Source: QQUJ01 sp050287605
GTDB taxonomy: Bacteria; Pseudomonadota; Gammaproteobacteria; QQUJ01
Reading direction: 5' to 3'
Length of the DNA stretch: 64,000 nt
Assembly (NCBI GenBank): GCA_050287605.1
Contig: JBNKCG010000026.1
Location: 62,001 to 126,000, forward strand
Below the pieces are notes generated by a model. The model saw nothing but the letters and a program-made list of their open reading frames with translations. It made no database searches and was not told the origin of the DNA. The stretch's first letter is position 1. Each line of letters opens with the position of its first letter. Below are positions 26,450 through 35,031 of the stretch, in pieces. The position numbers were made by a program, and so were the translations under genes.

Positions 26450-26562
26450 GGCGGCCCATACCAGCCACACCCCGGCACACGAGGCCACTGCTGCCGCTGC
26501 TCCCTTCCGGGCCTGACGGGGTTCACAGTTTATCGTTGCGGGGGGACCGGCATGGTCCGCCA
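26450..26562 (-). ncRNA. ffs: 4.5S signal recognition particle RNA
   Basis: On the minus strand the conserved tip CGTCAGGCCCGGAAGGGAGC is present, the Ffh-binding domain with its GGAA tetraloop, followed by GCAGCGGCAGCAGTGGCC. The outer ends GGCGG and CCGCC pair, and inner arms such as CCATGCCGG and CTGGTATGG continue the long hairpin, giving about 113 nt, the length of E. coli 4.5S RNA. The exact ends are inferred from pairing. It lies upstream of dnaX, an arrangement known from pseudomonads. Confidence 0.93.
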
Positions 26563-26600
26563 TGGAACCGCGGGACCGGGAGCCCGGTCCGAGGGGGGCC

Positions 26601-26629
26601 TTTATACCCCAGCGCCTCACGAGTAACAA
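26601..26629 (-). promoter_or_regulatory. Promoter of ffs
   Basis: TTGTTA (26624-26629), a 17-bp spacer and TATAAA (26601-26606) on the minus strand precede the 4.5S RNA by about 38 bp. This implies a short 5' leader of about 30 nt, comparable to the RNase P-processed leader of E. coli 4.5S RNA. Confidence 0.6.
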
Positions 26630-26642
26630 GCGGGCTGGCACC

Positions 26643-27176
26643 TTACCGAGGAACGCGGACTTCGCGTTGACCCACCTCCCGGCCAATGCTGGGTGGCAAC
26701 AGATCTTCAAGGAAAAAGGCCGACAGCTCGGCACGCCCCGCGAGCCCCGACTTGCGGTAGATCTCCACGGCTTGCTGCCGCACCGTGCTCTGGCTTAGAC
26801 CGGTGACCGCTGCAACCTCCTTGTGGCTCATCCCCTTGATCAGCAGCATAGCGGTTGTGCGTTCGCCCCCATTGAGTTCCCAGGCGGACAGCTGCTCGTC
26901 AATGGCCCGCGCCAAGCCTTCCATGTACACCTGAGCGCGCTGCACATTGGCGCGCATGCGCGCAACCGACCGTTGGGAGTAGTACCAGCCGACGCCCAGG
27001 TAGAGCGCCGTGATCAAACACAGCAGCAAAAAGACCACCTCGGCGACCAAGTGAAGGTTGGGCGCGCGGATAGCTATGTCGAATACCAAGTCCAGCAAGC
27101 CGACAAGGGTAATGGCGAGCGACAGGATTGCCAGCCAGAGCATTACCCGCCGGGTTCTCGCGATCTTGGTCATCAT
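26643..27176 (-). CDS. Membrane-anchored LuxR-type HTH regulator
   Basis: A 177-residue protein with two N-terminal membrane helices (about 11-33 and 42-65), a short amphipathic linker (about 66-95) and a LuxR/GerE helix-turn-helix in the C-terminal third (LNGGERTTAMLLIKGMSHKE, then VAAVTGLSQSTVRQQAVEIY and RKSGLAGRAELSAFFLE). No receiver or autoinducer domain is present. It is therefore probably a one-component regulator that acts from the membrane. The ATG at 27174-27176 has GGGGGAG six bases upstream. It is divergent from the heme protein gene at 27507, with tandem operator-like repeats between them. Its signal is unknown. Confidence 0.75.
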   Translation of the reverse strand: MMTKIARTRRVMLWLAILSLAITLVGLLDLVFDIAIRAPNLHLVAEVVFLLLCLITALYLGVGWYYSQRSVARMRANVQRAQVYMEGLARAIDEQLSAWELNGGERTTAMLLIKGMSHKEVAAVTGLSQSTVRQQAVEIYRKSGLAGRAELSAFFLEDLLPPSIGREVGQREVRVPR

Positions 27177-27323
27177 CGGCTGCTCCCCCCACGATCACAG
27201 CGTCAGCAAGCGCCCACCGCGTGTCCCGGCGGAATCGGAGAAAGCTCAGGCCCAAGTCCCCGATAGCTCGAACCTTGATCCTGACCGCGTCACTGCGACA
27301 GGCAGTGCGGATGGCAACGCACC

Positions 27324-27372
27324 GAACATCTGTTCGTTCCCCGGCAAATGAACATCTGTTCGTTCCCCGGCA
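27324..27372. repeat. Two tandem 23-bp direct repeats with GAAC-N4-GTTC dyads
   Basis: Identical 23-bp copies lie at 27324-27346 and 27350-27372, 26 bp apart centre to centre. Each begins with the dyad GAACATCTGTTC (GAACA-TC-TGTTC) and continues GTTCCCCGGCA. They sit in the 330-bp divergent space between the LuxR-type regulator and the heme protein gene, 130-180 bp before the latter's start. They look like paired operators. The rest of this intergenic region holds one further hairpin and no clear promoter. Confidence 0.75.
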
Positions 27373-27398
27373 GTCGCCCCCGTTGATACAAGGTTCCA

Positions 27399-27419
27399 GT
27401 CACCCGCCGCACGGGTGAC
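27399..27419. repeat. Inverted repeat upstream of the heme protein gene
   Basis: GTCACCCG (27399-27406) and CGGGTGAC (27412-27419) form a perfect 8-bp stem around the loop CCGCA. There is no T tract. It lies about 90 bp before the start codon and could be an operator or a leader hairpin. Confidence 0.45.
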
Positions 27420-27506
27420 GTACCAAACCATAACACAAGCACGAACGGCCAGGCACAAGCCCGGACCGCAAGGCAAAACACATATCAATCCTTAAGGAGG
27501 GGACCC

Positions 27507-28919
27507 ATGAACCGAACCACGGTATCACTGGTGTTGCTGGGGGCAATGCTGTTCGCCCTCGGCCTCGCCTGGCTGTTCAACGGTCAGGGGGTGGTCCGCA
27601 ACGATCACGCCCGGCACATCCACATCCCGGATCCGCTGCTCATACCGCTGCAGGTGCGCGCCGCCTACAACGGCGAGCGTATCTTCTTCCAGTACCGCTG
27701 GCCGTCGCAGCGGCCCGGCATCCACAACGACGTCTACAAATACGAAGGCGGCAAGTGGGTGAAGTACGGTGAATCGCAGCCCGGCCCGCAGGCGCACGTA
27801 TTCCTCGAGGACCGGGTGGCCATGATGGTCGACGACGGACATGTCCCCGAATTCGGTCACTACGGAGGTTACGTCGCCATCGGCAGCGGCCTGGACACCT
27901 TCACGCAGGCGGCTGAATCGCCGCAGGTGAAGGCCCACGACTACTTGGGCAAGGTCATGGGGCAGGCTGTGGTCACCAAGTACTTACCGCAAACCCGCCA
28001 GCGTCCGGAGGACTGGACCACGGTGGTCGACGAGCAGCGCCTGACGGCGCTGCGCAAGGCCGGGTACTTCCTCGATCTCTGGCACTGGCGCGCCCACCGC
28101 TCGAACGCGCTCGGCTACTCCGACGATCAGAACATCGCGGAGCTGCGCGGCGGCGATCCGGGCAAAAACGGCTGGTCGACCAACTGGGACAAGGAGAAGA
28201 ACCAGCCCAAGTACATGTTCGATCCGCAGCGCACCGGCCGCTTCGCCAACAGCTGGGACGATCTGAGCAGCGGGCGCGTGGGGCAGGACGACTACTACTA
28301 CCTGTCGGACGAGACCAAGGTGCCATTCGATCCCAACCACGCCTGGAAGGAGGGTGACGTCTTGCCGCTGCGGGTGTTGCGACCCTACGAAGGGTCGATG
28401 GCCGACATCCGCACCGTCGGCCGCGGCCGCTGGCGGGACGGGTACTGGGAAGTCACGCTGTCGCGCCTCATGGATACCGGCGACCCGCTGCACGACAAAT
28501 CGTTCGAGGAGGGGCACGTCTACAACCTCGCGCTCGCCGTGCATCGCAACGCCACCGGGCAGCGCTGGCACTACGTCTCCCTGCCGCTGACCATCGGCCT
28601 GGGTCTCGACGGCGACTTCCGCGCCGAACGTTTCACCGGCGACCAACCGCCATGGAGCCAGAACTGGCATACGGTGAAACTGTTCTACCCCGGCCAGGTC
28701 AACTGGCCCCTGCTCACCAGCAACCGGCATCCCGGCAAACCGATGATCGACCGCGGCATCCCGGTCCGGCACTACCACAAGGAAGAGCAGCTCGCCCGCT
28801 ACGGTATCGAAGTGGAATTCCTTCCCGAGATACAGCGGCAGTGGCGCATGACCCTGGTCACCGGGGTGCTCCTATTTGCCGGCATCGGCTTCGGCCTGCT
28901 CCGTCTGCAAACTCGCTAA
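27507..28919 (+). CDS. Ethylbenzene dehydrogenase-related heme b protein, membrane-anchored
   Basis: A 470-residue protein with an N-terminal membrane helix (about 6-25), a large extracytoplasmic domain and a C-terminal membrane helix (about 448-466). The domain resembles the EB_dh family, the heme b gamma subunit of ethylbenzene, DMSO and selenate dehydrogenases: IPLQVRAAYNGERIFFQYRW, FLDLWHWRAHRSNALGYSDD and WEVTLSRLMDTGDPLHDKSF. No molybdenum catalytic subunit lies nearby, so here it may be a stand-alone electron carrier or sensor. AAGGAGGGGACCC precedes the ATG. It is followed after 15 bp by a DUF2231 gene. Substrate and partner are unknown. Confidence 0.78.
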   Translation: MNRTTVSLVLLGAMLFALGLAWLFNGQGVVRNDHARHIHIPDPLLIPLQVRAAYNGERIFFQYRWPSQRPGIHNDVYKYEGGKWVKYGESQPGPQAHVFLEDRVAMMVDDGHVPEFGHYGGYVAIGSGLDTFTQAAESPQVKAHDYLGKVMGQAVVTKYLPQTRQRPEDWTTVVDEQRLTALRKAGYFLDLWHWRAHRSNALGYSDDQNIAELRGGDPGKNGWSTNWDKEKNQPKYMFDPQRTGRFANSWDDLSSGRVGQDDYYYLSDETKVPFDPNHAWKEGDVLPLRVLRPYEGSMADIRTVGRGRWRDGYWEVTLSRLMDTGDPLHDKSFEEGHVYNLALAVHRNATGQRWHYVSLPLTIGLGLDGDFRAERFTGDQPPWSQNWHTVKLFYPGQVNWPLLTSNRHPGKPMIDRGIPVRHYHKEEQLARYGIEVEFLPEIQRQWRMTLVTGVLLFAGIGFGLLRLQTR

Positions 28920-28934
28920 CCGGAGGATTACGAC

Positions 28935-29549
28935 ATGGCACCGATTCATCACATCATGGCGCACTTCCCGATCGCGCTACTGAGTCTGGCTTTTCTTCTG
29001 ATCCTGCTGCGTTCCCTGAACGTCGGTGATCTGGGCCGCCGCTTGGAATCCGCAGTCCTGATGTACCTTCTCGCACTGGGCATCGCCGGCGGCATCGCGG
29101 CCCTTATCACCGGTTTGCTCATCTGGCCGCTGGATGCCACGCTGTCCTCGACTATGGGGCGCAACAAACTGCTGATGGCGACCTGGACGCTGTCCGTCTG
29201 GTCGCTCATCCTGCTACTTCGGTGGCGTGTAGGCGAGGCGATCTGGGCGGGGCAAAGCCGCTTCCTGCTACTCGGTTTAGGCGTGTTCGGCGCCATTCTC
29301 TTGGCCACAACCGGCACCCTGGGCGGCCACCTGCTGGGCTCGCCATCCCGCTTCTCGGGACTGCTGCACCAGTTCGGTTGGAGCGTCTACCAAACCTACT
29401 ACGTGCCCACCTGGGTGCTGTGGATCATGATCGCAGCAAGCGGATCCGGGGTCGTCGCCGGGATGCTGGCCGGCGCAAACCGTGGTGTAGCGGTCCCAAC
29501 TGCTGCGCGGAGCACGCTCGTGACGCCCGAGGAACCCGCCGCGACGTAA
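28935..29549 (+). CDS. DUF2231-like membrane protein
   Basis: A 204-residue protein with about five membrane helices (near 8-25, 38-65, 78-98, 107-130 and 150-175). It begins with APIHHIMAHFPIALLSLAFL, the H-x-HFPIAL motif seen at the start of DUF2231 proteins, and has further histidines in GGHLLG and LLHQFGW that could bind heme. The last 30 residues are soluble. It follows the EB_dh-like gene by 15 bp with GGAGG before its ATG, so the two probably form one membrane unit. Function is not established. Confidence 0.7.
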   Translation: MAPIHHIMAHFPIALLSLAFLLILLRSLNVGDLGRRLESAVLMYLLALGIAGGIAALITGLLIWPLDATLSSTMGRNKLLMATWTLSVWSLILLLRWRVGEAIWAGQSRFLLLGLGVFGAILLATTGTLGGHLLGSPSRFSGLLHQFGWSVYQTYYVPTWVLWIMIAASGSGVVAGMLAGANRGVAVPTAARSTLVTPEEPAAT

Positions 29550-29892
29550 GCGACGGCGCGGCACCCGTCGCAGCCGCCGTTCGCAACCCGTCGATATCGT
29601 CCTGTTCCGGGAGGGCGGCAGACAGCCACCCTCCCGGGACCCGTACCGAACGACGTGCGGGAGCACGCCGGCTGAGCGAATTCCCACCCCTGAAACCGCA
29701 GGACCGCTTCTTCCTCGGAACACCGCCCTCGTGAACACTATGCACAGAATGGCCACAACGCCCGATAAAGCCCTTATGGGTAGAAACTGGCCAGCCCGCC
29801 AACACCCGTCTAGGCTTGGGCCATCGCGTCGCCTGCACAAAACCAAATTCAACGCGCCGATACGTTATCCACGTCACTGAGGAGGACGATCC
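29550..29892. other. Intergenic region before tctC with a strong hairpin
   Basis: No supported gene. TCCGGGAGGG (29607-29616) and CCCTCCCGGGA (29630-29640) form a strong GC-rich stem that may end the heme protein operon, though no T tract follows. The rest is ordinary sequence; GAGGAGG at 29879-29885 is the tctC ribosome-binding site. I could not pick a convincing promoter. Confidence 0.5.
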
Positions 29893-30870
29893 ATGAAAAA
29901 GCTCTACACCGCCGCTGCGGCGGTCGCGCTGTTGGCAGCCGCCGGCACCACCCAGGCCTTCGAACCCAGCAAACCCGAATGCATCGCTCCCGCCAATCCC
30001 GGCGGCGGGTGGGACTTCACCTGCCGCCAGTTCGGCAAAGTGGCGTTCGACCTGAAACAGACCCCCGGCCCGCTCCAGGTCACCAACAAAGCGGGCGGTG
30101 GAGGAGGCGTCGCTTTCGCGGAGGTGGTGAGCAAGCGCAACGCCGACAACGATCTGATCGTGGCGGCATCCACCGCCACCACCACCCGCCTCGCGCAGGG
30201 TTTGTATGCCGGCTTCAATGCCGATCAGGTGCGCTGGCTGGGTGCGCTGGGCGCCGACTACGGTGTCATTGCGGTCGCCAAGAACAGCCCCTACAACACG
30301 CTGGGCGAGCTAATGGCCGCCGTTCGCTCCGATCCCCGCTCCATCGGCTTCGCCGGCGGCAGCGCGGTAGGCGGCTGGGATCACCTCAAGGTACTGATCA
30401 CGGCGCGAGCCGCGGGCATCCAGGACGTGCGCCAGATCAAGTACGTCGCCTTCCAGGGCGGCGGCGAGGCGGTGACCCAACTGGTGGGCGGCCACGTCAA
30501 GGCCTTCTCCGGTGACGTCTCCGAAGCACTGGGCTTCATGGTGTCGGGCGATCTGCGGGTCCTCGCGATACTCTCGCCCGAACGGCTTCCCGGACCGCTG
30601 GCCAACATCCCCACCGCCAGGGAGCAGGGCATCGACGCGCTGGGCGCCAACTGGCGCGGTTTCTACGCGCCGGGCGGCACCTCCGACGACGCCTACAACT
30701 ACTGGTCGCAGATGATCCAAACGGTCTACGCCTCTCAAGAGTGGAAGCAGGCGATGACCGACAACGGCCTGATGCCGTTCCGCATGACCGGTCCTCAGCT
30801 GACCGAGTTCGTGACCAAGCAGGTGGCGGACATCAAGGCGATCTCCAAGGATATCGGCTTGATCAAATGA
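29893..30870 (+). CDS. tctC: Tripartite tricarboxylate transporter, substrate-binding protein TctC
   Basis: A 325-residue periplasmic binding protein of the TctC/Bug family. It has a signal peptide (MKKLYTAAAAVALLAAAGTT, cleavage near QAFE), IAPANPGGGWDFTCRQFG with the first ligand loop, VTNKAGGGGGVAFAEV, and the second ligand loop around FAGGSAVGGWDHLK. The ligand is not predictable; carboxylates such as citrate are known for the family. It overlaps tctB by four bases (ATGA), so all three transporter subunits are coupled. Confidence 0.92.
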   Translation: MKKLYTAAAAVALLAAAGTTQAFEPSKPECIAPANPGGGWDFTCRQFGKVAFDLKQTPGPLQVTNKAGGGGGVAFAEVVSKRNADNDLIVAASTATTTRLAQGLYAGFNADQVRWLGALGADYGVIAVAKNSPYNTLGELMAAVRSDPRSIGFAGGSAVGGWDHLKVLITARAAGIQDVRQIKYVAFQGGGEAVTQLVGGHVKAFSGDVSEALGFMVSGDLRVLAILSPERLPGPLANIPTAREQGIDALGANWRGFYAPGGTSDDAYNYWSQMIQTVYASQEWKQAMTDNGLMPFRMTGPQLTEFVTKQVADIKAISKDIGLIK

Positions 30871-31304
30871 GGGTCTCGGACCGCCTGCTCGGTGCGGTCG
30901 GCCTGACTTTGGGTGTGGCGCTCGTGTGGGGCGCCACACTCATCGAGGTCGGCTTCATCGTCGACCCGCTGGGACCGAAGAGCTTCCCCACCATCATCGG
31001 CGGCGTGCTGATCGTCAGCTCGCTGTTCGTCCTGCTGATGCCCGACCCGGAACCGGAATGGCCCCGGCTGACGCGCATGCTGGAGGTGGTGGGCGCTATC
31101 GCGGTAATGGTCGGCTACGCGCTGGCGCTGGAGCCCGTCGGGTTCGTGCTCTCCACCGCCGTGGCGGCCGCGCTGCTGAGCTGGCGGCTGGGCAGTACGC
31201 TGCTGATGGCTGCCACTACCGGTATCGGCATTGCGGCGGGCATCTACGTCCTGTTCCATCTCGTGCTCGGCCTGTCGCTGGCGAAGGGGCCGTGGGGGTT
31301 TTGA
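30867..31304 (+). CDS. tctB: Tripartite tricarboxylate transporter, small membrane subunit TctB
   Basis: A 145-residue protein with four predicted membrane helices (about 7-28, 36-56, 75-92 and 95-135). It has the TctB opening pattern (MRVSDRLLGAVGLTLGVA, LGPKSFPTIIGGVLI). I chose the ATG at 30867, which overlaps the tctC stop; a longer reading of the frame runs inside tctC and is not real. It forms the inner-membrane complex with TctA. Confidence 0.9.
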   Translation: MRVSDRLLGAVGLTLGVALVWGATLIEVGFIVDPLGPKSFPTIIGGVLIVSSLFVLLMPDPEPEWPRLTRMLEVVGAIAVMVGYALALEPVGFVLSTAVAAALLSWRLGSTLLMAATTGIGIAAGIYVLFHLVLGLSLAKGPWGF

Positions 31305-31307
31305 GCC

Positions 31308-32834
31308 ATGGACATCTTTAGTTCACTCGCGCAGGGCTTCGACGTCGCCCTGACTTGGCAGAACATCGGGCTGGCCTTCCTCGGCTGCCTGCTGGGCACC
31401 ATCATCGGGGCCATGCCGGGGCTGGGTCCCTCCAACGGCGTGGCGATACTCATCCCGCTGGCGTTCACCCTTGGCCTACCGGCGACGCCGGCGCTGATCC
31501 TGCTCACCAGCGTCTACTTCGGCGCCATGTACGGCGGTCGCATCTCCAGCATTCTGATCAACATCCCCGGCGACGAGCCGGCATTGATGTCGACCCTGGA
31601 CGGCTACCCCATGGCCAAACAGGGGCGCGCCGGCGAAGCGCTGGCGCTCTCCGGCCTCGCCTCCTTCGTGGGTAGCTTTCTCGCCACCATCGGCGTGGCG
31701 CTGTTCGCCCCGCTACTGGTGCAGCTCGCGCTGCTGTTCGGACCGGCGGAGTACTTCGCTCTCTTCACTCTGGCCTTCGCCACCATCGGCGGGGTCTCCA
31801 GCGCCAATCAGGCGAAGTCGGCCATGGCCGCCGCGCTGGGGCTGGGGATCGCCATGATTGGCATCGACGGCTCCACCGGCGCCCAGCGCTACACCTTCGG
31901 TCAGATCCACCTGCTGGACGGCATCGATTTCCTGGTGGCCATCGTCGGGCTGTTCGCCATCTCCGAGGTGTTCCTGTTCATGGAGCACAAGGGCGAGGGC
32001 TCGCCGGTGGGCAACAAGCTGGATCGGGTCACCATCCCCTGGAACACCCTCAAGCGCTGCATCGGTTCCATGCTGCGCGGCAGCGGGATCGGCTTCGTGG
32101 CCGGCGTGCTGCCGGGCGCCGGCGCCTCGCTGGGCAGTTTCGTCGCCTACACCGTGGAGAAACGCGTCAGCGACCGGGAGCAGACCTTTGGCAAGGGCGA
32201 CCCGCGTGGACTGGCCGCCCCCGAAGCCGGCAACAACGCCTCGGCGGGTGGCGCGCTGATCCCCATGCTCTCCCTGGGCGTGCCCGGTTCGGGCACCACC
32301 GCGGTCCTGCTCGCCATGCTGCTGACCCTAAACATCACCCCCGGGCCGCTGCTGTTCACGCAGAATCCGGACGTGGTGTGGGGTCTGATCGCCGCGCTGT
32401 TCATCGCCAACATCATGCTGCTGCTGATGAACATGCCGCTGGTGGGGCTGTTCGTCCGCGTGCTCCAGGTGCCGTCGCGAGTACTGATACCGACGGTGGC
32501 GATGGTGAGCTTCGTCGGCATCTACGGCATTTCGGGCAGCGCCTTCGATCTGTTGGTGATGATCGGTTTCGGCGTGGTGGGTTATCTGCTGCGCAAATTG
32601 GATGTACCGCTGGTGCCCGTCATCCTCGGGACCCTGCTGGGCAACCAGATGGAGGACAACCTGCGCCGGGCGCTCACCATCTCCGACGGCGACTGGTTTG
32701 CCCTGTGGAGCAGTCCCCTGGCGCTGGGGCTGTGGGCCTTCGCCATCGCCGGCTTCGTGGCGCCCATGATCCTGGGCCACGTGGTGCGGCGCAAGATGAG
32801 CGTCGGGGTGCGCGAGATGAGCGACTCCGATTAG
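31308..32834 (+). CDS. tctA: Tripartite tricarboxylate transporter, large membrane subunit TctA
   Basis: A 508-residue protein with about 11-12 membrane helices. It has family signatures IIGAMPGLGPSNGVAILIPL (about 29-48), YFGAMYGGRISSILINIPGD, GFVAGVLPGAGASLGSFVAY and GGALIPMLSLGVPGSGTTAV, the paired re-entrant loops of this transporter class. It starts 3 bp after tctB. Its stop overlaps the stop of the convergent MFS gene by four bases. Confidence 0.94.
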   Translation: MDIFSSLAQGFDVALTWQNIGLAFLGCLLGTIIGAMPGLGPSNGVAILIPLAFTLGLPATPALILLTSVYFGAMYGGRISSILINIPGDEPALMSTLDGYPMAKQGRAGEALALSGLASFVGSFLATIGVALFAPLLVQLALLFGPAEYFALFTLAFATIGGVSSANQAKSAMAAALGLGIAMIGIDGSTGAQRYTFGQIHLLDGIDFLVAIVGLFAISEVFLFMEHKGEGSPVGNKLDRVTIPWNTLKRCIGSMLRGSGIGFVAGVLPGAGASLGSFVAYTVEKRVSDREQTFGKGDPRGLAAPEAGNNASAGGALIPMLSLGVPGSGTTAVLLAMLLTLNITPGPLLFTQNPDVVWGLIAALFIANIMLLLMNMPLVGLFVRVLQVPSRVLIPTVAMVSFVGIYGISGSAFDLLVMIGFGVVGYLLRKLDVPLVPVILGTLLGNQMEDNLRRALTISDGDWFALWSSPLALGLWAFAIAGFVAPMILGHVVRRKMSVGVREMSDSD

Positions 32835-34063
32835 CCGCGGCGCGGCGCACGCACGGCAACGGCCAACAGCGCCGCGCTGCCCAGCATCGCGGCGAAGATC
32901 CAGTACGCCAAGTCGTAGCTGCGCAACAGATCCTTGACGTAACCGCCCAGCAGGATGCCGGTGATGCCCGAGGCGCCGAAGGCGGTACCCACCATACCGT
33001 AGTTCACCCCCAGGTGACGCAGCCCGTAGAAGTCGGCCATCATCGCCGGCAACAGGGGGAAAAAGGCGCCGTAGAGCAGACCGGCCAGCGCAAACGCCCC
33101 CAGCAACTGCGGCTGCGTGCTGTAAAGCGACAGGCAGCCCACGTTAACGCCCTGCAACAGAAACACCGCCACCAGCGTGCGCCGACGGCCGATCCAATCC
33201 GAGACGTAACCGCCCAAGACACGCCCGCAGGTACTGAACAGCGCGATGACCATTGGCGCCAGCACCGGGTTGAAAGTCTGCTGCTCCGGCACGCTCAGTA
33301 TCTGCACGGCGTTGGCGATGATCATCAGGCCCGGCGCCGCAGACAACACGAACATCACCCAGATCGCGTAGAACTGGGGCGTCATCAGCACCTCGCGCCA
33401 ATCCCGTTCGCCGGATGCGACCGGCGTCGGGGCGGCGGATGTCTGCGCCCGCACCCCGGGAGGGCCGGGCGGCCGATACCCGTCGGGTGGATTGCGCAAC
33501 ACCATTCCCAGCAGCGCCACCAACACGATGGTACCCACGCCCAACACGCGGAAGGTCCCCGCGATACCCAGCGCGCTCAGCAGGTAGCTAGTGAGCGGCG
33601 AGATGAACACCGCGGCCAAACCCACCCCCGCCACCACGATGCCCGCCACCAGCCCCTTGCGTTGCGGCGGAAACCACTTCAGCGCAGCCGGCACCGTGCC
33701 GGAATAGCCCACTGCGATGCCGCAGCCGCCCATCACGCCGTAGGTGAGGGCGATGGCCTGCGGGTCCTGGGAGAGCGATGAGATCAGCATGGCGCAGCCG
33801 AGCAGCAAGCCACCCGCCACGGCGACCACCCGGGGACCGTAGCTGTCCTGCACCCGGCCGGCGACGATCATGGTCAGCGAAAAACTCACGGTGGCGATGG
33901 CAAACGGCAGGCCGGCTTGCGCCTGGGTCCAGCCCCACTCCCGCGCAATCGCCTTGCCGATGACGCTCCACGAATACCACGACCCCAGTACGACGTTGAT
34001 GGCCGCACCCGTAAAGACAATCCTCCAGCCGTACCACGGATAAAGCCGCTCTTGGGCACCCAT
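32831..34063 (-). CDS. MFS transporter, oxalate/formate antiporter (OFA) type
   Basis: A 410-residue major facilitator with 12 predicted helices split by a soluble loop (about 195-220). The start YGWRIVFTGAAINVVLGSWYSW is typical of the OFA family, as is GRVQDSYGPRVVAVAGG in loop 2-3 and FGASGITGILLGGYVKD near the end. Substrates in the family are small mono- or dicarboxylates. The ATG has GGAGG five bases upstream. It faces tctA tail to tail with overlapping stops, so the two may control each other by antisense readthrough; a shared carboxylate substrate is possible but unproven. Confidence 0.82.
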   Translation of the reverse strand: MGAQERLYPWYGWRIVFTGAAINVVLGSWYSWSVIGKAIAREWGWTQAQAGLPFAIATVSFSLTMIVAGRVQDSYGPRVVAVAGGLLLGCAMLISSLSQDPQAIALTYGVMGGCGIAVGYSGTVPAALKWFPPQRKGLVAGIVVAGVGLAAVFISPLTSYLLSALGIAGTFRVLGVGTIVLVALLGMVLRNPPDGYRPPGPPGVRAQTSAAPTPVASGERDWREVLMTPQFYAIWVMFVLSAAPGLMIIANAVQILSVPEQQTFNPVLAPMVIALFSTCGRVLGGYVSDWIGRRRTLVAVFLLQGVNVGCLSLYSTQPQLLGAFALAGLLYGAFFPLLPAMMADFYGLRHLGVNYGMVGTAFGASGITGILLGGYVKDLLRSYDLAYWIFAAMLGSAALLAVAVRAPRRG

Positions 34064-34254
34064 CCTCCCCTCCTATCTCCACACCCTGCGCCAATGCCGC
34101 AAGCCGCGCCTTCAGTCCACCTTGGCATCGCAGGATGCACTTAGTCAACGAATGCACTGTGCTACGTTTTGAAGTAGTAACCGCAACCCTGATCCGCCTC
34201 AGCCTCCCATTCAATTGACCGCGTAGTCCACCTGTACCCGGAAACTCCCCAACC

Positions 34255-34917
34255 ATGGATACCAGCACACCCGTCTCTGTCGACAAGGATCGCAGCGCGT
34301 TGCTGCTGATCGACGTCCAACCCGATTTCATGCCAGGCGGCCGCCTGCCCGTGGCCGACGGCGACCTGATCGTAGAACCCATCCGCGCCCTGATGATCGC
34401 CGGGCGCTTCCGCCACACCGTGGCCACGCAGGATTGGCATCCACCCGGGCACGTCTCCTTCGCCAGCAGCCACCCCAGCTGCCAACCCATGGAAACCATC
34501 GAACTCTACGACCATGAGCAGACGTTATGGCCGGATCATTGCGTGCAGGGCAGCGCCGGTGCGCAGCTGCACCCCGCGCTGGCGCTGGAATGCGTAGACG
34601 CCATCATTCGCAAGGGCACCGACCCGGCGTGCGACTCCTATAGCGGGTTTCGCAACAACTGGGACCGCAACGGCGAACGGCCCGCCACCGGATTGGCGGG
34701 CTATCTCAAGGAACTCGGCGTGCGCGATCTCTACCTGTGCGGACTGGCGCGCGACGTGTGCGTGAAATGGAGCGCCGAAGATGCCCAGGCGGCGGGGTTC
34801 ACCACCTATTTGCTGTGGGACCTGACGCGCTCGGTAAACCCCGGCGGTGATGAGCCGCTACGCGACGTACTCACCCGGCGTGGGGTGCGGGTAATCGACT
34901 CGGGCCAACTGGGCTAA
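34255..34917 (+). CDS. pncA: Nicotinamidase (PncA-like cysteine hydrolase)
   Basis: A 220-residue isochorismatase-fold amidase that converts nicotinamide to nicotinate for NAD salvage. The catalytic triad is visible: D20 in LLLIDVQPDFMPGG, K120 in IIRKGTDP and C169 in GLARDVCVKW. Metal-binding D60, H62 and H95 lie in ATQDWHPPGH and LWPDHCVQGS. The LWPDHCVQGS element points to nicotinamidase rather than other isochorismatases. It stands alone between the MFS gene and a pirin gene. Confidence 0.9.
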   Translation: MDTSTPVSVDKDRSALLLIDVQPDFMPGGRLPVADGDLIVEPIRALMIAGRFRHTVATQDWHPPGHVSFASSHPSCQPMETIELYDHEQTLWPDHCVQGSAGAQLHPALALECVDAIIRKGTDPACDSYSGFRNNWDRNGERPATGLAGYLKELGVRDLYLCGLARDVCVKWSAEDAQAAGFTTYLLWDLTRSVNPGGDEPLRDVLTRRGVRVIDSGQLG

Positions 34918-35031
34918 CCCGCATATCGTACGGAGGGTCCGGGAGTCAGGGTCAATCTGGCAAAACCGCTTTGCGGCACACCCGCCGAAACTTGCCGCTG
35001 CTAAGGCCTGTTCACGCTACCCGAATAGGCG

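Noticed and set aside
27324..27346. SOS (LexA) control of the heme protein operon
   Set aside because: The GAAC-N4-GTTC form is the Gram-positive LexA box. Gammaproteobacterial LexA normally uses CTGT-N8-ACAG, so a LexA role is not claimed.
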